A DNA stretch of 64,000 bases from Paenalcaligenes suwonensis (GCF_011290505.1 NZ_JAANPV010000012.1:1-64000); one strand, 5' to 3'. Shown: positions 46,126 through 54,517, numbered from the stretch's first letter. Notes: generated by a model from the sequence alone, not told the origin. Translations and numbers: made by a program.

Positions 46126-47519
46126 CGCTACAGAAAACGACATTACTGATACTAGGTGGAGGCCCTGGGGGATACGTTGCCGCATTACGCGCTGCACAGC
46201 AAGGATTACAAACCGTCTTGGTAGAAGGTGGTGGCGTGGGCGGTACCTGCTTAAATGTAGGTTGTATTCCGTCTAAAGCCTTAATCCATGCGGCGGCGGA
46301 GTTTCATCGTGCAGCGAGTTATGAGCAACAATCCTCGCCACTAGGGATTACAGTGACTGCACCTAGCATAGACTTGGCGCAGACCATGGCGTGGAAAGAT
46401 GGGGTAGTAGGCAAGTTAACCTCAGGTGTAAATGGCTTACTACGCAAAGCAGGGGTGCATCTGCTGCAAGGCTGGGGGCGCATTCTGGATGGCAAAACTG
46501 TAGAGGTAGAGCACGCCGAAGGCACGGTACGTATACAGTGCGAGCATTTGTTGATTGCTACGGGTTCTCAAGCGGTTGCCTTAAGCCACTTACCCTTTGG
46601 GGGCGATGTGTTGTCATCCACCCAAGCGCTGTCGCTGACGCAGGTGCCTAAGCAATTCGCTGTGATTGGCGCTGGTTATATAGGCCTAGAACTGGGCATG
46701 GCGTATGCCCGATTAGGTAGCCAGGTAACCGTGATAGAGGCGGGTAATCGTATTTTACCCGGTTACGATGCCGAACTCGTGAAGCCTGTAGAAGCCAGTT
46801 TACAAGCACTAGGTGTCACGATGCGTTTGTCGTGTTCAGTGACCGAGTTCGACGCTAAAACCAATACCTTGCATTGGGTGAGTGGCGAAAACACGGCCGG
46901 TGAAGGGCGGTTTGATAAAGTATTAGTGGCAGTAGGGCGTCATCCGTACACCAAAGGCTTTGGCTTAGAAAGCTTAAACCTTGCCATGAACGGTAATGCC
47001 ATACGAGTGGATGATCAGTGTCGTACCTCTATGCATCAGGTGTGGGCCATTGGCGATGTAACGGGAGATCCCATGCTGGCCCATCGAGCCATGGCACAAG
47101 CTGAGGTGGTAGTCGATGTGATTGCAGGTAAAAAGCGCCACTTCCAACCAGCTAGCATCCCTGCTGTGTGCTTTACGGTGCCCGAGGTTGTCACCGCAGG
47201 TTTATCAGCAGAGCAAGCCACGGCAGCAGGAATAGATTGCATCACTGGGGTATTCCCCTTTGCGGCGAATGGTCGGGCGATGACGATGGAGGCCTCGCAG
47301 GGGTTTGTACGCGTTGTGGCCAGACGAGACAATCATGCCATCGTAGGCTGGCAGGCGGTAGGTGATGGGGTGGCTGAGCTCATAAGTACCTTTGCGTTAT
47401 CGCTAGAAATGCAAAGTAGGCTAGAAGATGTAGCAGGAACCATCCATGCTCATCCGTCATTAGGCGAAGCCATACAAGAAGCCGCCTTTCACGCCTTGGG
47501 GCAGGGGCTACACCGGTAA
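46122..47519 (+). CDS. lpdV: Dihydrolipoyl dehydrogenase E3 of the Bkd complex
   Basis: 465 residues from ATG 46122, coupled to the E2 stop by ATGA and preceded by GGAGGT. FAD-binding [15 protein letters not shown] at the N-terminus, the redox disulfide in [14 protein letters not shown], the NAD motif [17 protein letters not shown], and the C-terminal His-Glu pair in [15 protein letters not shown]. Reoxidises the E2 lipoyl group with NAD+. It is closest to the dedicated LpdV of bkd operons, and completes a self-sufficient complex. Confidence 0.94.
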   Translation: MTLQKTTLLILGGGPGGYVAALRAAQQGLQTVLVEGGGVGGTCLNVGCIPSKALIHAAAEFHRAASYEQQSSPLGITVTAPSIDLAQTMAWKDGVVGKLTSGVNGLLRKAGVHLLQGWGRILDGKTVEVEHAEGTVRIQCEHLLIATGSQAVALSHLPFGGDVLSSTQALSLTQVPKQFAVIGAGYIGLELGMAYARLGSQVTVIEAGNRILPGYDAELVKPVEASLQALGVTMRLSCSVTEFDAKTNTLHWVSGENTAGEGRFDKVLVAVGRHPYTKGFGLESLNLAMNGNAIRVDDQCRTSMHQVWAIGDVTGDPMLAHRAMAQAEVVVDVIAGKKRHFQPASIPAVCFTVPEVVTAGLSAEQATAAGIDCITGVFPFAANGRAMTMEASQGFVRVVARRDNHAIVGWQAVGDGVAELISTFALSLEMQSRLEDVAGTIHAHPSLGEAIQEAAFHALGQGLHR

Positions 47520-47558
47520 ACGTAGAGGGGCTATCCCTTCTACGGCGTATCGCTACAC

Positions 47559-47897
47559 TTAATACAGCTTTACGCCTACTGGCACGGCTTTGTCGGGCGT
47601 ACACAGCACCACACGGCCTTCCTCGTCTGGAAAGCCTGTCACCAAGCATTCAGACATAATGGGGCCTATCTGCTTGGGCGGAAAATTAATCACGGCTACC
47701 ACCTGTTTACCGACTAGCTCATCCAACGTGTAGAGATCGGTGATTTGCGCGCTGGATTTGCGTTGCCCAATCTCAGGGCCAAAATCCACTAGCAGTTTGT
47801 AAGCAGGTCTGCGGGCTTCGGGAAAGGCTTCGGCTTGAATAATACGGCCTACGCGCAGTTCTACTTTTTCAAAATCATCCCAAGAAATGGTGTTCAT
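47559..47897 (-). CDS. csaA: CsaA, tRNA-binding-domain chaperone
   Basis: 112 residues consisting of a single tRNA-binding (EMAP/ARC1-type) OB domain: FEKVELRVGRIIQAEAFPEARRPAYKLLVDFG, then KQVVAVINFPPKQIGP and SECLVTGF. CsaA proteins of this length are homodimers with chaperone and export-related activity in Bacillus; direct function in proteobacteria is less clear. It lies between lpdV (converging) and tetR (same strand, 82 bases upstream), so it may be co-transcribed with tetR. Confidence 0.93.
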   Translation of the reverse strand: MNTISWDDFEKVELRVGRIIQAEAFPEARRPAYKLLVDFGPEIGQRKSSAQITDLYTLDELVGKQVVAVINFPPKQIGPIMSECLVTGFPDEEGRVVLCTPDKAVPVGVKLY

Positions 47898-47979
47898 GGT
47901 GCAAAAGCTCCAGAGCTAAAACAAGAATAAGAAAGGGCGAGCAAGGTGCTCAACCGTGGTGAGAGACGTCGCTGCTGTT

Positions 47980-48570
47980 TTATGGGTTGTTGAGCAGCGA
48001 GGCAGCAAGTTGTGTGGCGTGTGTCATGCAGGTGCTATTACCCTCTAGACCAGCACGTACAATGGCGCCTTCCAAAATAAAAGCTAAGTGCTGGGCTAGC
48101 GCGGTGCTACGTTCAGGCTGTTGCGGCAGTAGCTCGGTCACATGCTGGCGAAGCAGTGCTTCTATTTCTTCTTTGTGCTGGCGTACCGCCAAGCGTGCGC
48201 TATCGCCTGCTGGAAACTCAGCAGCCGCATTTAGCAAACCACACCCTCTAAAGCCGCGCTCATAGGCGTCGTCTGCATGGTCGGCATAAGCATTAAATAC
48301 CGCTAAAACGCGCTCTTTTGGGCTGTTTGCCTGTTGTAAACGTAGGGCATACAACGACAACCATTCAGCATGACGTCTTTCTATATACGCCGCGATCAGT
48401 TCGGACTTAGAGGCGAAATTGTTGTACAGACTTTTCTTCGCTACATTCGCTTTTTTGACGATGGCATCAATGCCCGTCGCCGCAATGCCATCGTTGTAAA
48501 ACAAGGTGGCCGCCGCGTTTAGCAACTTGTCGTGCGCGCTTTCTTTTTTGGTTGCGGGGGATTCGCTCAT
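47980..48570 (-). CDS. TetR-family transcriptional regulator
   Basis: 196 residues. The helix-turn-helix is residues 12-60 (AHDKLLNAAATLFYNDGIAATGIDAIVKKANVAKKSLYNNFASKSELI). The ligand domain contains YERGFRGCGLLNAAAEFPAGD, a motif with a cysteine seen in a TetR group that includes thiol- or electrophile-sensing members. A candidate operator sits 22 bases before its ATG and resembles the sites before the bkd operon. It may therefore control csaA, itself and the bkd genes; this is inference from the shared box. Confidence 0.9.
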   Translation of the reverse strand: MSESPATKKESAHDKLLNAAATLFYNDGIAATGIDAIVKKANVAKKSLYNNFASKSELIAAYIERRHAEWLSLYALRLQQANSPKERVLAVFNAYADHADDAYERGFRGCGLLNAAAEFPAGDSARLAVRQHKEEIEALLRQHVTELLPQQPERSTALAQHLAFILEGAIVRAGLEGNSTCMTHATQLAASLLNNP

Positions 48571-48591
48571 AATCGTTACATTGAAAGTAGG

Positions 48592-48607
48592 TAGACCAGT
48601 ATACCTA
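48592..48607. promoter_or_regulatory. Candidate TetR autoregulatory operator
   Basis: TAGACCAGTATACCTA lies 22 bases upstream of the tetR ATG. Read on the minus strand it contains GTATACTGGTCTAC, matching GTAGACTGGTCTGT before bkdA1 at 11 of 14 positions. Another 8-bp dyad, CCCTCAAT-CATGCGA-ATTGAGGG, lies at 48712-48734. Confidence 0.55.
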
Positions 48608-48782
48608 TTTATTGGGCGATAGTGTGCTCAGTGCTGCGAACAGCAGGGCGTAGGGTTAAGGCTATTAGCACTTTTTGTGGTCATTTTTCGTGTGCTACGC
48701 CCCTTTATCCGCCCTCAATCATGCGAATTGAGGGGGGCGAAGCTTTGTTCCACACTGCTACTACATACCAAAGGAGAAACGT

Positions 48783-48842
48783 ATGACAGTAGATGAAAAG
48801 CAAAGTGGGCAGGGCATGGTTGATTACATGACCGATTTCTAA
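48783..48842 (+). pseudogene. Host gene truncated at the element junction (DUF3141-like start)
   Basis: Strong ribosome site AAAGGAG seven bases before ATG. Only 19 codons (MTVDEKQSGQGMVDYMTDF) precede a TAA. The beginning resembles DUF3141 proteins, which often start with an A/V-D-Y-x-x-D-x-W-Q-R-S segment, so I suspect the gene continued into WQRS before an element inserted. From the TAA onward the sequence turns AT-rich and leads into the integrase gene. The family guess is tentative, but a good start site with a cut-off ORF at an integrase border is a solid observation. Confidence 0.5.
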
Positions 48843-48903
48843 CTTGTTGAAATATTGGGTGTTATTTTTGGTTTTGTCTAAGATTCTAAAATCTGTCTAA
48901 TAC

Positions 48904-49877
48904 TTAGACATTCTTACCCTGCTTTCTGGTGGGGCCAGAAACAACCTGAATGGTCTTATCACGCAGGTAAATTTGGGTAGTTTTTCTGTCGGTATGACCT
49001 AGCAAGAGCATTGGGTCTTTACCCTCGCGGTCAGCATCAGTACCTGACATTGCCCGTAGGTCGTGCAGCGTTACGTTTTCTACACCCGCTTTAGCTGCAC
49101 TTTCTTTGAAAACTCGCCACACGTTTGTGTGTCTTCGCTCAGTCCCTTGTATGTTGGTACAACCAACTCGGATGATGGATTTTTTGTGATGAGAGAAGCC
49201 TTTTCTATTGTAGCTTGTAAACCTTCAGACCACCCTACGGTTAGTTTCTTGCCTGTCTTTTGTTGTTCGAAGTAGATGCCTTCCTCTGATATGTCGGAGT
49301 AGCGGATGGCGAGTACATCGCCAATTCGTTGCCCAGTGTAGTAACAGAGGTCCATAACGACCTGCAGCCAGTCCGGTGACTCAGCATGGATTCTATCGAA
49401 CTCCTCTTGCGTGATGAGACGATCCCGCGACTCGGTCGTCAGGCGTTTCACTGATTCGCATGGGTTTCTGTCGACTATTTCACGGTCTAGAGCCCATTGG
49501 AAAACTTGCTTAAGAACGGTTAACAGGCGGTTAGCTGTTGCGGGACTATGTCTCCATACGTCGAGCATTTGTACTACGCTGCCATGTGTTACCTGGCTTG
49601 GCGTGAACTCAGCAAACATTTCCTTGAGAATGCGTTCTGCATATAGATATTGTTTGAGTGTAGCGGGGGCGACTTTCTCTGTAATGAAAGGCATGGCCTT
49701 GGTTATGAGGGATACCACTCCCTCCTTGGGGATCGCAACGATGCGGGCGTGAGCTACCAGCGCATCGTGCAAGTTATCACCTAGGCGTGTCCACTTATTG
49801 TTTTTGACATAGTAATAAGCCCCGTGCTTTAGGTATACGCAGGCGGGGAGGTGCCGATTGTGTTTCTTTGGGCGCAT
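48904..49877 (-). pseudogene. int: Tyrosine recombinase (phage integrase) split by a frameshift
   Basis: The first frame (49080-49877, 265 residues) has the N-terminal and core-binding domains and the first catalytic parts: R184 in TGQRIGDVLAIR and the lysine of QQKTGKKL. The second frame (48904-49122) continues with VWRVFKESAAKAGVENVTLHDLRA, GHTDRKTTQIYLRDK, i.e. H-x-x-R, H and the nucleophile Tyr. The frames switch near 49115 and the two parts fit together if one base is missing. As drawn, no single protein has the full R-K-H-R-H-Y set. It is either inactivated or carries a sequencing error. Its position next to the truncated host gene marks the attL side. Confidence 0.85.
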
Positions 49878-50058
49878 AGCCTAACTCCACTTCAATAACA
49901 GCTTTAAGCACTACAAGTGAACCATCAGGGCGAATACGAAATGGGATGCCCATTTGCGTGAGCACCTCAATTCGCCCTTTGTTGCGGGTCTTCCCTGTGA
50001 TTTCTGTTAACTCAGGGTCATTTAGCGTAAGTGAGTTTTTCCTTACTCTGGTGCTCAT
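49795..50058 (-). CDS. DUF4224 protein, probable excisionase-like partner of the integrase
   Basis: 87 residues. Starts MSTRVRKNSLTLNDPELTEITGK, with NKGRIEVLTQMGIPFRIRPDGSLVV matching the DUF4224 pattern (an (L/T)-P-E-L-x-E-I-T-G and Q-x-x-x-L-x-x-x-G-I-P-F core). Such genes regularly precede phage integrases and may be recombination directionality factors. It overlaps the integrase start by 83 bases in another frame, so translation is probably coupled. Confidence 0.8.
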   Translation of the reverse strand: MSTRVRKNSLTLNDPELTEITGKTRNKGRIEVLTQMGIPFRIRPDGSLVVLKAVIEVELGYAPKETQSAPPRLRIPKARGLLLCQKQ

Positions 50059-50095
50059 AATAGCTTTGTCCTTTAGATATCATGGCGTATCCAAT

Positions 50096-50117
50096 AAAAA
50101 CCCGGCTTATGCCGGGT
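50096..50117 (-). terminator. Terminator upstream of the integrase module
   Basis: Perfect 7-bp stem ACCCGGC/GCCGGGT with TTAT loop; on the minus strand it is followed by TTTTT. It would insulate DUF4224-int from leftward early transcription. Confidence 0.75.
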
Positions 50118-50260
50118 GTGTAGTTGCGTCTGTAGGTTTAGATTTGTAGTTTTCTTTTTGTTACGTTTTTCGTGGTGAATTTAAAATTCTGCTATGTAGA
50201 CTGTTCATACGCTGATGAAATAATCATAATTTAAGAGACTTTTTGTGTTGAGAGGGCACT

Positions 50261-50560
50261 ATGGGTGAGAGTGAGTTTGTTAAATACGAAATAAGCCCAG
50301 CTCGGATCATATTTGCCTTTCACACAGCAGAAAACCAAAGGGTTATAGCGCAAGTGTCGCTTTACGCACTAGAGAGGCTGGCTGGGAGAGAATTGCGTAA
50401 TGCTGATATGTGTATAGAGGCTTATGTGTTACACAAAGAAGCTATACATTCTGTTGTCTTAAACAGTCGTAGCATCAGCAGTAGTGAGCTTGTTACAGTG
50501 GCGCTTCCTGATGTGTTGAAAACTAGACTAAACGCCAAGGAAGCATCCTTAGACGCATAG
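50261..50560 (+). CDS. Small element protein, possibly DUF1488-like
   Basis: 99 residues, GTG-rich leader with start ATGGGTGAGAG. Begins FVKYEISPARIIFAFHTAENQRVIAQVSLYALERLAGRE, a short beta-beta-helix pattern reminiscent of DUF1488 (which has a central V-x-C-x-V-s-x-x-A-L segment). No catalytic motif. It is one of the few rightward genes in this part of the element and lies between two leftward ones. Function unknown. Confidence 0.6.
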   Translation: MGESEFVKYEISPARIIFAFHTAENQRVIAQVSLYALERLAGRELRNADMCIEAYVLHKEAIHSVVLNSRSISSSELVTVALPDVLKTRLNAKEASLDA

Positions 50561-50581
50561 GGCATTTCAGCTTTGCATCGC

Positions 50582-51394
50582 TCAAACTTCAGGCGGATGC
50601 ACAGGGCAAGGCCACTTCTGCGTGCCATCAACAGATGGGCAGGTGCATGTGGTTTTGTCAGGATTTAGCGCGATTGCTACTTTCCAATTCCAGTTTTGGG
50701 GATCAGAAAGGTAATGCCCCAGAAGAAAGTGAAGGGCAGCTGCTTGTTCATTCTCGGCGCGTTTTTTTATTTCATGACCGCTGTCGCGTAACAACTGAGC
50801 GATTCCAGCGCACATAAAGTTTGGCCGCCCCAAGATTGCTATTAGGTCATCATTAAGCGGGGGCAGGGGCTCCTGCGCTGCAACGATGTCGGTAGGTACT
50901 GCTGCAGCGGATGCGAAGAGATCAGCATAGCGACTGCGCATTTGATCATGCGTGAGCATTTTGCTATCAGGTTGTCCATCAGCATTAATGAAGTCGAACC
51001 GGATGAGGCCAGGCTGTACCTGTTCGCTCTTGATCGCCAGCCCTGATGGTGTAAGAACAGCATCCGGTATGTCGGTGATGCTGCAATGCTCGATCCATTG
51101 CGCCTGGGCGGCAGGGGATGCTGCGTTACCCATTTTCCAAAACGATTCTAGCCAATGCCCCTCCGGTGGCCGGTAAGTGTTCAGCCGCCCAAACTCAAAT
51201 GCGCCAGTGATTCCATCGGATGTAAGGGCGCGTATGCCTAGAGGGTCTAAGTTGAGGCTATAGGGGCGCATGCCTTTGCCAGCAAGTTCTTTCGCCAACA
51301 TATCCATATCATCTGCATGCTGCTGGCGTTCAAATTTGATCAGCTTCACCAGGTCAGGCTGGCTTAGATTTTCGATTTCTTGTATCTGTGTCAT
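50582..51394 (-). CDS. Element-encoded hypothetical protein with C-terminal Cys/His motif
   Basis: 270 residues from ATG 51394 (MTQIQEIENLSQ). The N-terminal 40 residues form a coiled helix (LVKLIKFERQQHADDMDMLAKELAG). The middle is unrecognised (FEFGRLNTYRPPEGHWLESFWKMGN). The C-terminal end TCTCPSVDGTQKWPCPVHPP has C-x-C and C-x-H residues that could bind zinc. The open frame extends 13 codons upstream, but without a ribosome site. Homologues occur in phages of this group as far as I recall; no role is known. Confidence 0.7.
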   Translation of the reverse strand: MTQIQEIENLSQPDLVKLIKFERQQHADDMDMLAKELAGKGMRPYSLNLDPLGIRALTSDGITGAFEFGRLNTYRPPEGHWLESFWKMGNAASPAAQAQWIEHCSITDIPDAVLTPSGLAIKSEQVQPGLIRFDFINADGQPDSKMLTHDQMRSRYADLFASAAAVPTDIVAAQEPLPPLNDDLIAILGRPNFMCAGIAQLLRDSGHEIKKRAENEQAAALHFLLGHYLSDPQNWNWKVAIALNPDKTTCTCPSVDGTQKWPCPVHPPEV

Positions 51395-51602
51395 GTGGGT
51401 GGCTTCTATGTATAGGCGTAAAAAGAAACGCACTAAGCTAAGCTTGTGCGTCTGTGGGGGGTGGGTTTTTGTAACAATTTGAGCTTTGTTGAAGCTTTAA
51501 TAATCGCTAGGATATCAATGCAGGAGTATGGGTATCGAGTAATGCATCTATAGAAGCAAGAATAGGTGCGTTATTTTTTAATAAAACTCACAGAGAAAGA
51601 CT

Positions 51603-51797
51603 ATGCGCGCTGAATATATAGAGGAACCGTCAGGAGTACTTTTTTTGTTTTTACAGGAAGGTGATAAAACCTTGGGTTGGGTCTCAAAAAGCTCTTTGGA
51701 GTCTTATGCCAAAGAGGAGCTAACACCTGATGGGTGTGTGAGCGTATACCATGCGCATAAAACAATAATTCAAAAGGCTGTTTTGAGTAGCGAGTAA
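51603..51797 (+). CDS. Small hypothetical element protein
   Basis: 64 residues starting MRAEYIEEPSGVLFLFLQEGD, after AGAGAAAGACT. Two or three strands followed by the motif LGWVSKSSLESYAKEELTPDGCVSVYHAH, somewhat similar in design to the 99-residue gene at 50261. No known family. A clear terminator follows 27 bases later, which supports it as a real transcription unit. Confidence 0.55.
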   Translation: MRAEYIEEPSGVLFLFLQEGDKTLGWVSKSSLESYAKEELTPDGCVSVYHAHKTIIQKAVLSSE

Positions 51798-51823
51798 GTA
51801 TAAGAAGTGTGCAATCAATCAAG

Positions 51824-51849
51824 AAAGCGGCATTTTTATGCCGCTTTTT
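51824..51849 (+). terminator. Terminator after the 64-residue gene
   Basis: Perfect 10-bp stem AAAGCGGCAT/ATGCCGCTTT with TTTT loop and further T. Confidence 0.8.
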
Positions 51850-51996
51850 CGCGCCTTAGGCAAATAAAGCTGAGATTTTTCACTTGGAGCCCCATAAGTA
51901 ATTACTCTAGTTTGTATCGACAAAGCAATAAAAAGTAACGTATTGTTATAGTCGTATCTATTGCATACGGCTAGAGGTATCTACAAGGAGAGTGAA

Positions 51997-52134
51997 ATGT
52001 TTTGTTTTCCTGTTTGGGTAGTTATCTGGTGCAGGCTGGTTGTATTCTATTGCTTGATGCTCCTCGTTTATTTTTTTTGCTTATGGATAGCGGGGCGTAT
52101 AAGAGTCAAAACTAAGATAGGAGGAGGTGATTAA
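51997..52134 (+). CDS. Small membrane protein, 45 residues
   Basis: Preceded by AAGGAG five bases before ATG. Residues 3-33 are very hydrophobic and rich in Phe, Cys, Trp and Val (FPVWVVIWCRLVVFYCLM), followed by a basic tail RIRVKTKIGGGD. One long or two short membrane helices with positive-inside C-terminus. Size and composition recall type I toxin or superinfection-exclusion-type peptides, but there is no homology evidence. It converges on the leftward early operon. Confidence 0.55.
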   Translation: MFCFPVWVVIWCRLVVFYCLMLLVYFFCLWIAGRIRVKTKIGGGD

Positions 52135-52138
52135 ACTA

Positions 52139-52303
52139 TTATCGGATCACCTTGTCGTCTAAGTTGCGCTTCAAGCGAACGTTAGAGCTTAGGAGAGCGG
52201 GCGCTTTCCCACCATGCGCTGTTTGAGCTTCTTCCGCTCGCTGCAAGTTGTATTGAGCAAGCGGGGATAGGGTAGGGGTAACAGCTTTCTTTGTTCGTTT
52301 CAC
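52139..52303 (-). CDS. Small basic element protein, 54 residues
   Basis: GTG start at 52303 reading MKRTKKAVTPTLSPLAQYNLQRAEE, coupled to the upstream 31-residue gene by a GTGA overlap. The longer open frame to 52381 has no ribosome site and covers that gene out of phase. The protein is highly charged, with the C-terminus NVRLKRNLDDKVIR. Not recognised. Last gene of the small leftward cluster 52139-52749. Confidence 0.6.
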   Translation of the reverse strand: MKRTKKAVTPTLSPLAQYNLQRAEEAQTAHGGKAPALLSSNVRLKRNLDDKVIR

Positions 52304-52395
52304 GATGCCTTCCAAATTCCAAAAATAAGGGCTGGAATAACCAACCCGATTAATATTGCGACGAATGCCCATAGGTGCCATCTTTTAACTTTCAC
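52300..52395 (-). CDS. Single-helix membrane peptide, 31 residues
   Basis: GTG start with GGAGGG upstream, encoding MKVKRWHLWAFVAILI then GLVIPALIFGIWKAS. One transmembrane helix (about residues 8-27) after a basic start, so N-in orientation. It overlaps the end of the upstream 85-residue gene by 11 bases and the next gene by four (GTGA). Too short for standard gene callers, but its ribosome site, overlaps and composition make it credible. Confidence 0.65.
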   Translation of the reverse strand: MKVKRWHLWAFVAILIGLVIPALIFGIWKAS

Positions 52396-52642
52396 GTCTT
52401 ACCCTCCATCCTCCGGTACCACCATCCTCGTCACCGTAGGCCATACCAAGGGGCGAAATTTCGGTGCCGAGCGCGATTTTTCCAGTTGAGTGATAGCAGT
52501 ATGTTTCGCAGCGCCTTAGCATCAGTAAGATGTGGCCGCCGTCGTCCTCTGTTAGCTTAAAAAATTGCCCCGGTTCAATATGCTGAATGCGGGGCTTAGG
52601 TTTATATCCGTTGAGTACTTTTTTCTTTGTGGGTTCGCTCAT
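52385..52642 (-). CDS. Hypothetical element protein, 85 residues
   Basis: Starts MSEPTKKKVLNGYKPKPRIQ; the middle QFFKLTEDDGGHILLMLRRCETYCYHSTGKIALG is strand-rich and the end is GGTGGWRVRRES. Probably a small beta-barrel or OB-like protein, not recognised. Its ATG overlaps the stop of the upstream 36-residue membrane gene (ATGA). Confidence 0.65.
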   Translation of the reverse strand: MSEPTKKKVLNGYKPKPRIQHIEPGQFFKLTEDDGGHILLMLRRCETYCYHSTGKIALGTEISPLGMAYGDEDGGTGGWRVRRES

Positions 52643-52749
52643 AAGCCACCACGTTTCACCACTTCATTGAAATAGACTAGCCAGCCGACGGCAGCTAAGC
52701 AGATGACTACTGCTAAGACGGACCAGCCTGCGCACTTCTTACACCACAC
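52639..52749 (-). CDS. Small membrane protein, 36 residues
   Basis: GTG start at 52749 with GGAGAAGT upstream, reading MWCKKCAGWSVLAVVI then CLAAVGWLVYFNEVVKRGGL. A C-x-x-C pair (residues 3 and 6) precedes one membrane helix (about 9-28), leaving a basic C-terminus. TGA overlaps the next ATG. Not listed by length-limited gene callers, but the coupling and ribosome site support it. Confidence 0.6.
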   Translation of the reverse strand: MWCKKCAGWSVLAVVICLAAVGWLVYFNEVVKRGGL

Positions 52750-52767
52750 GTTTACTTCTCCATAGAA

Positions 52768-52790
52768 CCCCGCTTGCGCGGGGCTTTGTT
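52768..52790 (-). terminator. GC hairpin between DUF2303 gene and the small-gene cluster
   Basis: Stem CCCCGC/GCGGGG, loop TTGC; the minus-strand tract after it is TTCT, so termination is weak. It may attenuate rather than end leftward transcription. Confidence 0.45.
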
Positions 52791-52800
52791 CGCAATATGA

Positions 52801-53592
52801 TTAAGGGGTGCCACGCAGAATCTGCTGTCCGGTTTCAGTCGCGATTTTGGCGAACACATCACGCGCAGCATCTTCAATGATTTTGTGGGGGCGAACCATT
52901 TCGTACCACATCACCAGGTTGGCATCGTTGATGCGGTAGCGCAGGCGGCATTCAATTTTGTAGCCTTCGCCGCCGTCGAGAACAGCAATACCTATTTTGA
53001 AAGTTTCAGGGATTTGCAGCTTACCCTTGGAAGAAGTCCCTTTAATTTCTTCTTCGTATGTAAGCTCTGTCTGCCCATTCTGCAGACGGATACCAGACGA
53101 GAAGTTCACTTGTTTTTTGGCCTGTAGGCTGCGCGAGATTTCCAGCATGTCAGCGCCAGCAGGTTCTACGATGTCAGGTAGGTTGCGTTCAATAAACTCC
53201 GCAAATTCTGCCTGCTTCATTGCTTTACCATCGCTCTTAGACCATTCCAGCCATTCAGGCGAGAATGGGCAGGCGTATTTCACTCTATGGTCTTTCCAAC
53301 CGGCACTTTCATGTGTGTGGTCGTTAAGTACGCCGGTGAAGCTGGGCGGGTTCAGCTTAGCGTAAATCTGGCTGGTGTCCGTGGCATGTTTATTGAAGTA
53401 CTGGATAAAGCTACCTGCATCATCCGTGACTACAGCGCCAGTCTTGCGAGTAGGGGTTGGTAGATGAGATTCAAGCGTAATGATGCTGTAGCCATCAGGT
53501 ACGATGGCGTATGCACCATCGGCACCAGGTATAGCAACAGGCTTCCCGAGTGCGGCGCCGGCGGCGAGTGCGTCAGAAACAATTTTTTCCAT
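52801..53592 (-). CDS. DUF2303 (YfdQ-like) phage protein
   Basis: 263 residues. Landmarks of the family are FIQYFNKHATDTSQIYAKLNPPSFTGVLNDH, GWKDHRVKYACPFSPEWLEW and the N-terminal helix with YSIITLESHLPTPTR. DUF2303 genes are common in early regions of tailed phages, often near a small partner gene (here 53607) and recombination or SSB genes. The molecular function is not established. It is in the leftward early operon. Confidence 0.85.
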   Translation of the reverse strand: MEKIVSDALAAGAALGKPVAIPGADGAYAIVPDGYSIITLESHLPTPTRKTGAVVTDDAGSFIQYFNKHATDTSQIYAKLNPPSFTGVLNDHTHESAGWKDHRVKYACPFSPEWLEWSKSDGKAMKQAEFAEFIERNLPDIVEPAGADMLEISRSLQAKKQVNFSSGIRLQNGQTELTYEEEIKGTSSKGKLQIPETFKIGIAVLDGGEGYKIECRLRYRINDANLVMWYEMVRPHKIIEDAARDVFAKIATETGQQILRGTP

Positions 53593-53606
53593 GACTGATT
53601 TTTTCC

Positions 53607-53942
53607 TTATACGGTTTTAAGGTTTTGGGGTTTTTCGGAACCAATGGTTTTCAAGCCTTCGATAGTCATTTGGCGTGGATCCTCGCGCTGGAGGTTGCCT
53701 TCGGGCGTGGCCCACATAATGGAGCCGCCTTTTTCGAGCTCAGGCACTGTGGATTTAATGGTGTCTGTGATTTCCAGTTCACCGCTCTTTCCCGGCTTGA
53801 GTTTGATTTGAAGGGTAAGTGATCCAACCTTCCCTGTATTAATGCAAGCGTTTACTACTTCCTGCATTTTTTCGGTTAGTTCGTCGTGGAGGGTTCCATA
53901 ACGGAGGTCTTGAAGAACCTCGCCAAAGGTTTTGTTGCTCAT
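53607..53942 (-). CDS. Small phage protein adjacent to DUF2303
   Basis: 111 residues. Starts MSNKTFGEVLQDLRYGTLHDELTEKMQEVVNACINTGKVGSLTLQIKLKPG, a helix followed by paired strands ending in a KGGSIMWATPEGNLQREDP turn. Such proteins often sit beside DUF2303 genes in phages. 14 bases separate it from the DUF2303 start, so they are co-transcribed. No function known to me. Confidence 0.75.
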   Translation of the reverse strand: MSNKTFGEVLQDLRYGTLHDELTEKMQEVVNACINTGKVGSLTLQIKLKPGKSGELEITDTIKSTVPELEKGGSIMWATPEGNLQREDPRQMTIEGLKTIGSEKPQNLKTV

Positions 53943-53956
53943 GATTTCCTCGGATT

Positions 53957-53980
53957 AAAAAAGCCGCAGGATAAGCGGCT
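53957..53980 (-). terminator. Terminator after ssb
   Basis: Stem AGCCGC/GCGGCT with a 7-nt loop; on the minus strand the hairpin is followed by six T. It separates ssb from the DUF2303 pair. Confidence 0.75.
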
Positions 53981-54013
53981 GTTGTTGGGGTATGTGGCAG
54001 GGTGGTTTATTTC

Positions 54014-54514
54014 TTAAATTACGTATTCACAGCGAGCGAGCAGCGGAGCGAACGGGATATCGTCGTCCATGTCAGCAATGCCGCCACCCTGACTTGCTGC
54101 TTGGTACGGGTTGCTTTTTGGGTTTTGGGTAGGTGCTCGCTGCTGCGGAGGTGCACTGTACTCACCATCATTGCCACCATCACGACCACCTAGCATTTGC
54201 ATTTGGTCGGCGATGATTTCAGTGGTGTAGTTGTCTTTACCGTCTTGGCCTTGCCATTTGCGTGTGCGCAGGCGGCCTTCAACGTAGACCGAGCGGCCTT
54301 TTTTCAGGTACTCGCCAGCGATTTCGGCTAGGCGGTTGTAGAACACGACTCTATGCCATTCGGTATCTTCTATCGTGTCGCCGGAGCGCTTGTCAGTCCA
54401 CTTGGAGGAGGTGGCGATTGAGATATTGCAGATGGCGTTACCTTCTGCGCTGTAACGTACTTCCGGATCACGGCCTAAGTTGCCCACCAGAATTACCTTG
54501 TTAACTGAAGCCAT
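54014..54514 (-). CDS. ssb: Single-stranded DNA-binding protein
   Basis: 166 residues. OB-fold residues 1-108: [73 protein letters not shown] and [14 protein letters not shown] Gly/Pro/Gln-rich tail follows. The acidic interaction tip MDDDIPF is present, but it is internal and followed by [11 protein letters not shown], whereas in most SSBs it ends the protein. The extension could weaken partner binding, since the terminal Phe is normally free. Probably supports element replication. Confidence 0.92.
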   Translation of the reverse strand: MASVNKVILVGNLGRDPEVRYSAEGNAICNISIATSSKWTDKRSGDTIEDTEWHRVVFYNRLAEIAGEYLKKGRSVYVEGRLRTRKWQGQDGKDNYTTEIIADQMQMLGGRDGGNDGEYSAPPQQRAPTQNPKSNPYQAASQGGGIADMDDDIPFAPLLARCEYVI

Positions 54515-54517
54515 GAA

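Noticed and set aside
52306..52381. N-terminal extension (MAPMGIRRNIN) of the 54-residue element gene
   Set aside because: It reads the 31-residue membrane peptide gene in the wrong frame; the GTG at 52303 with GTGA coupling is the better start.
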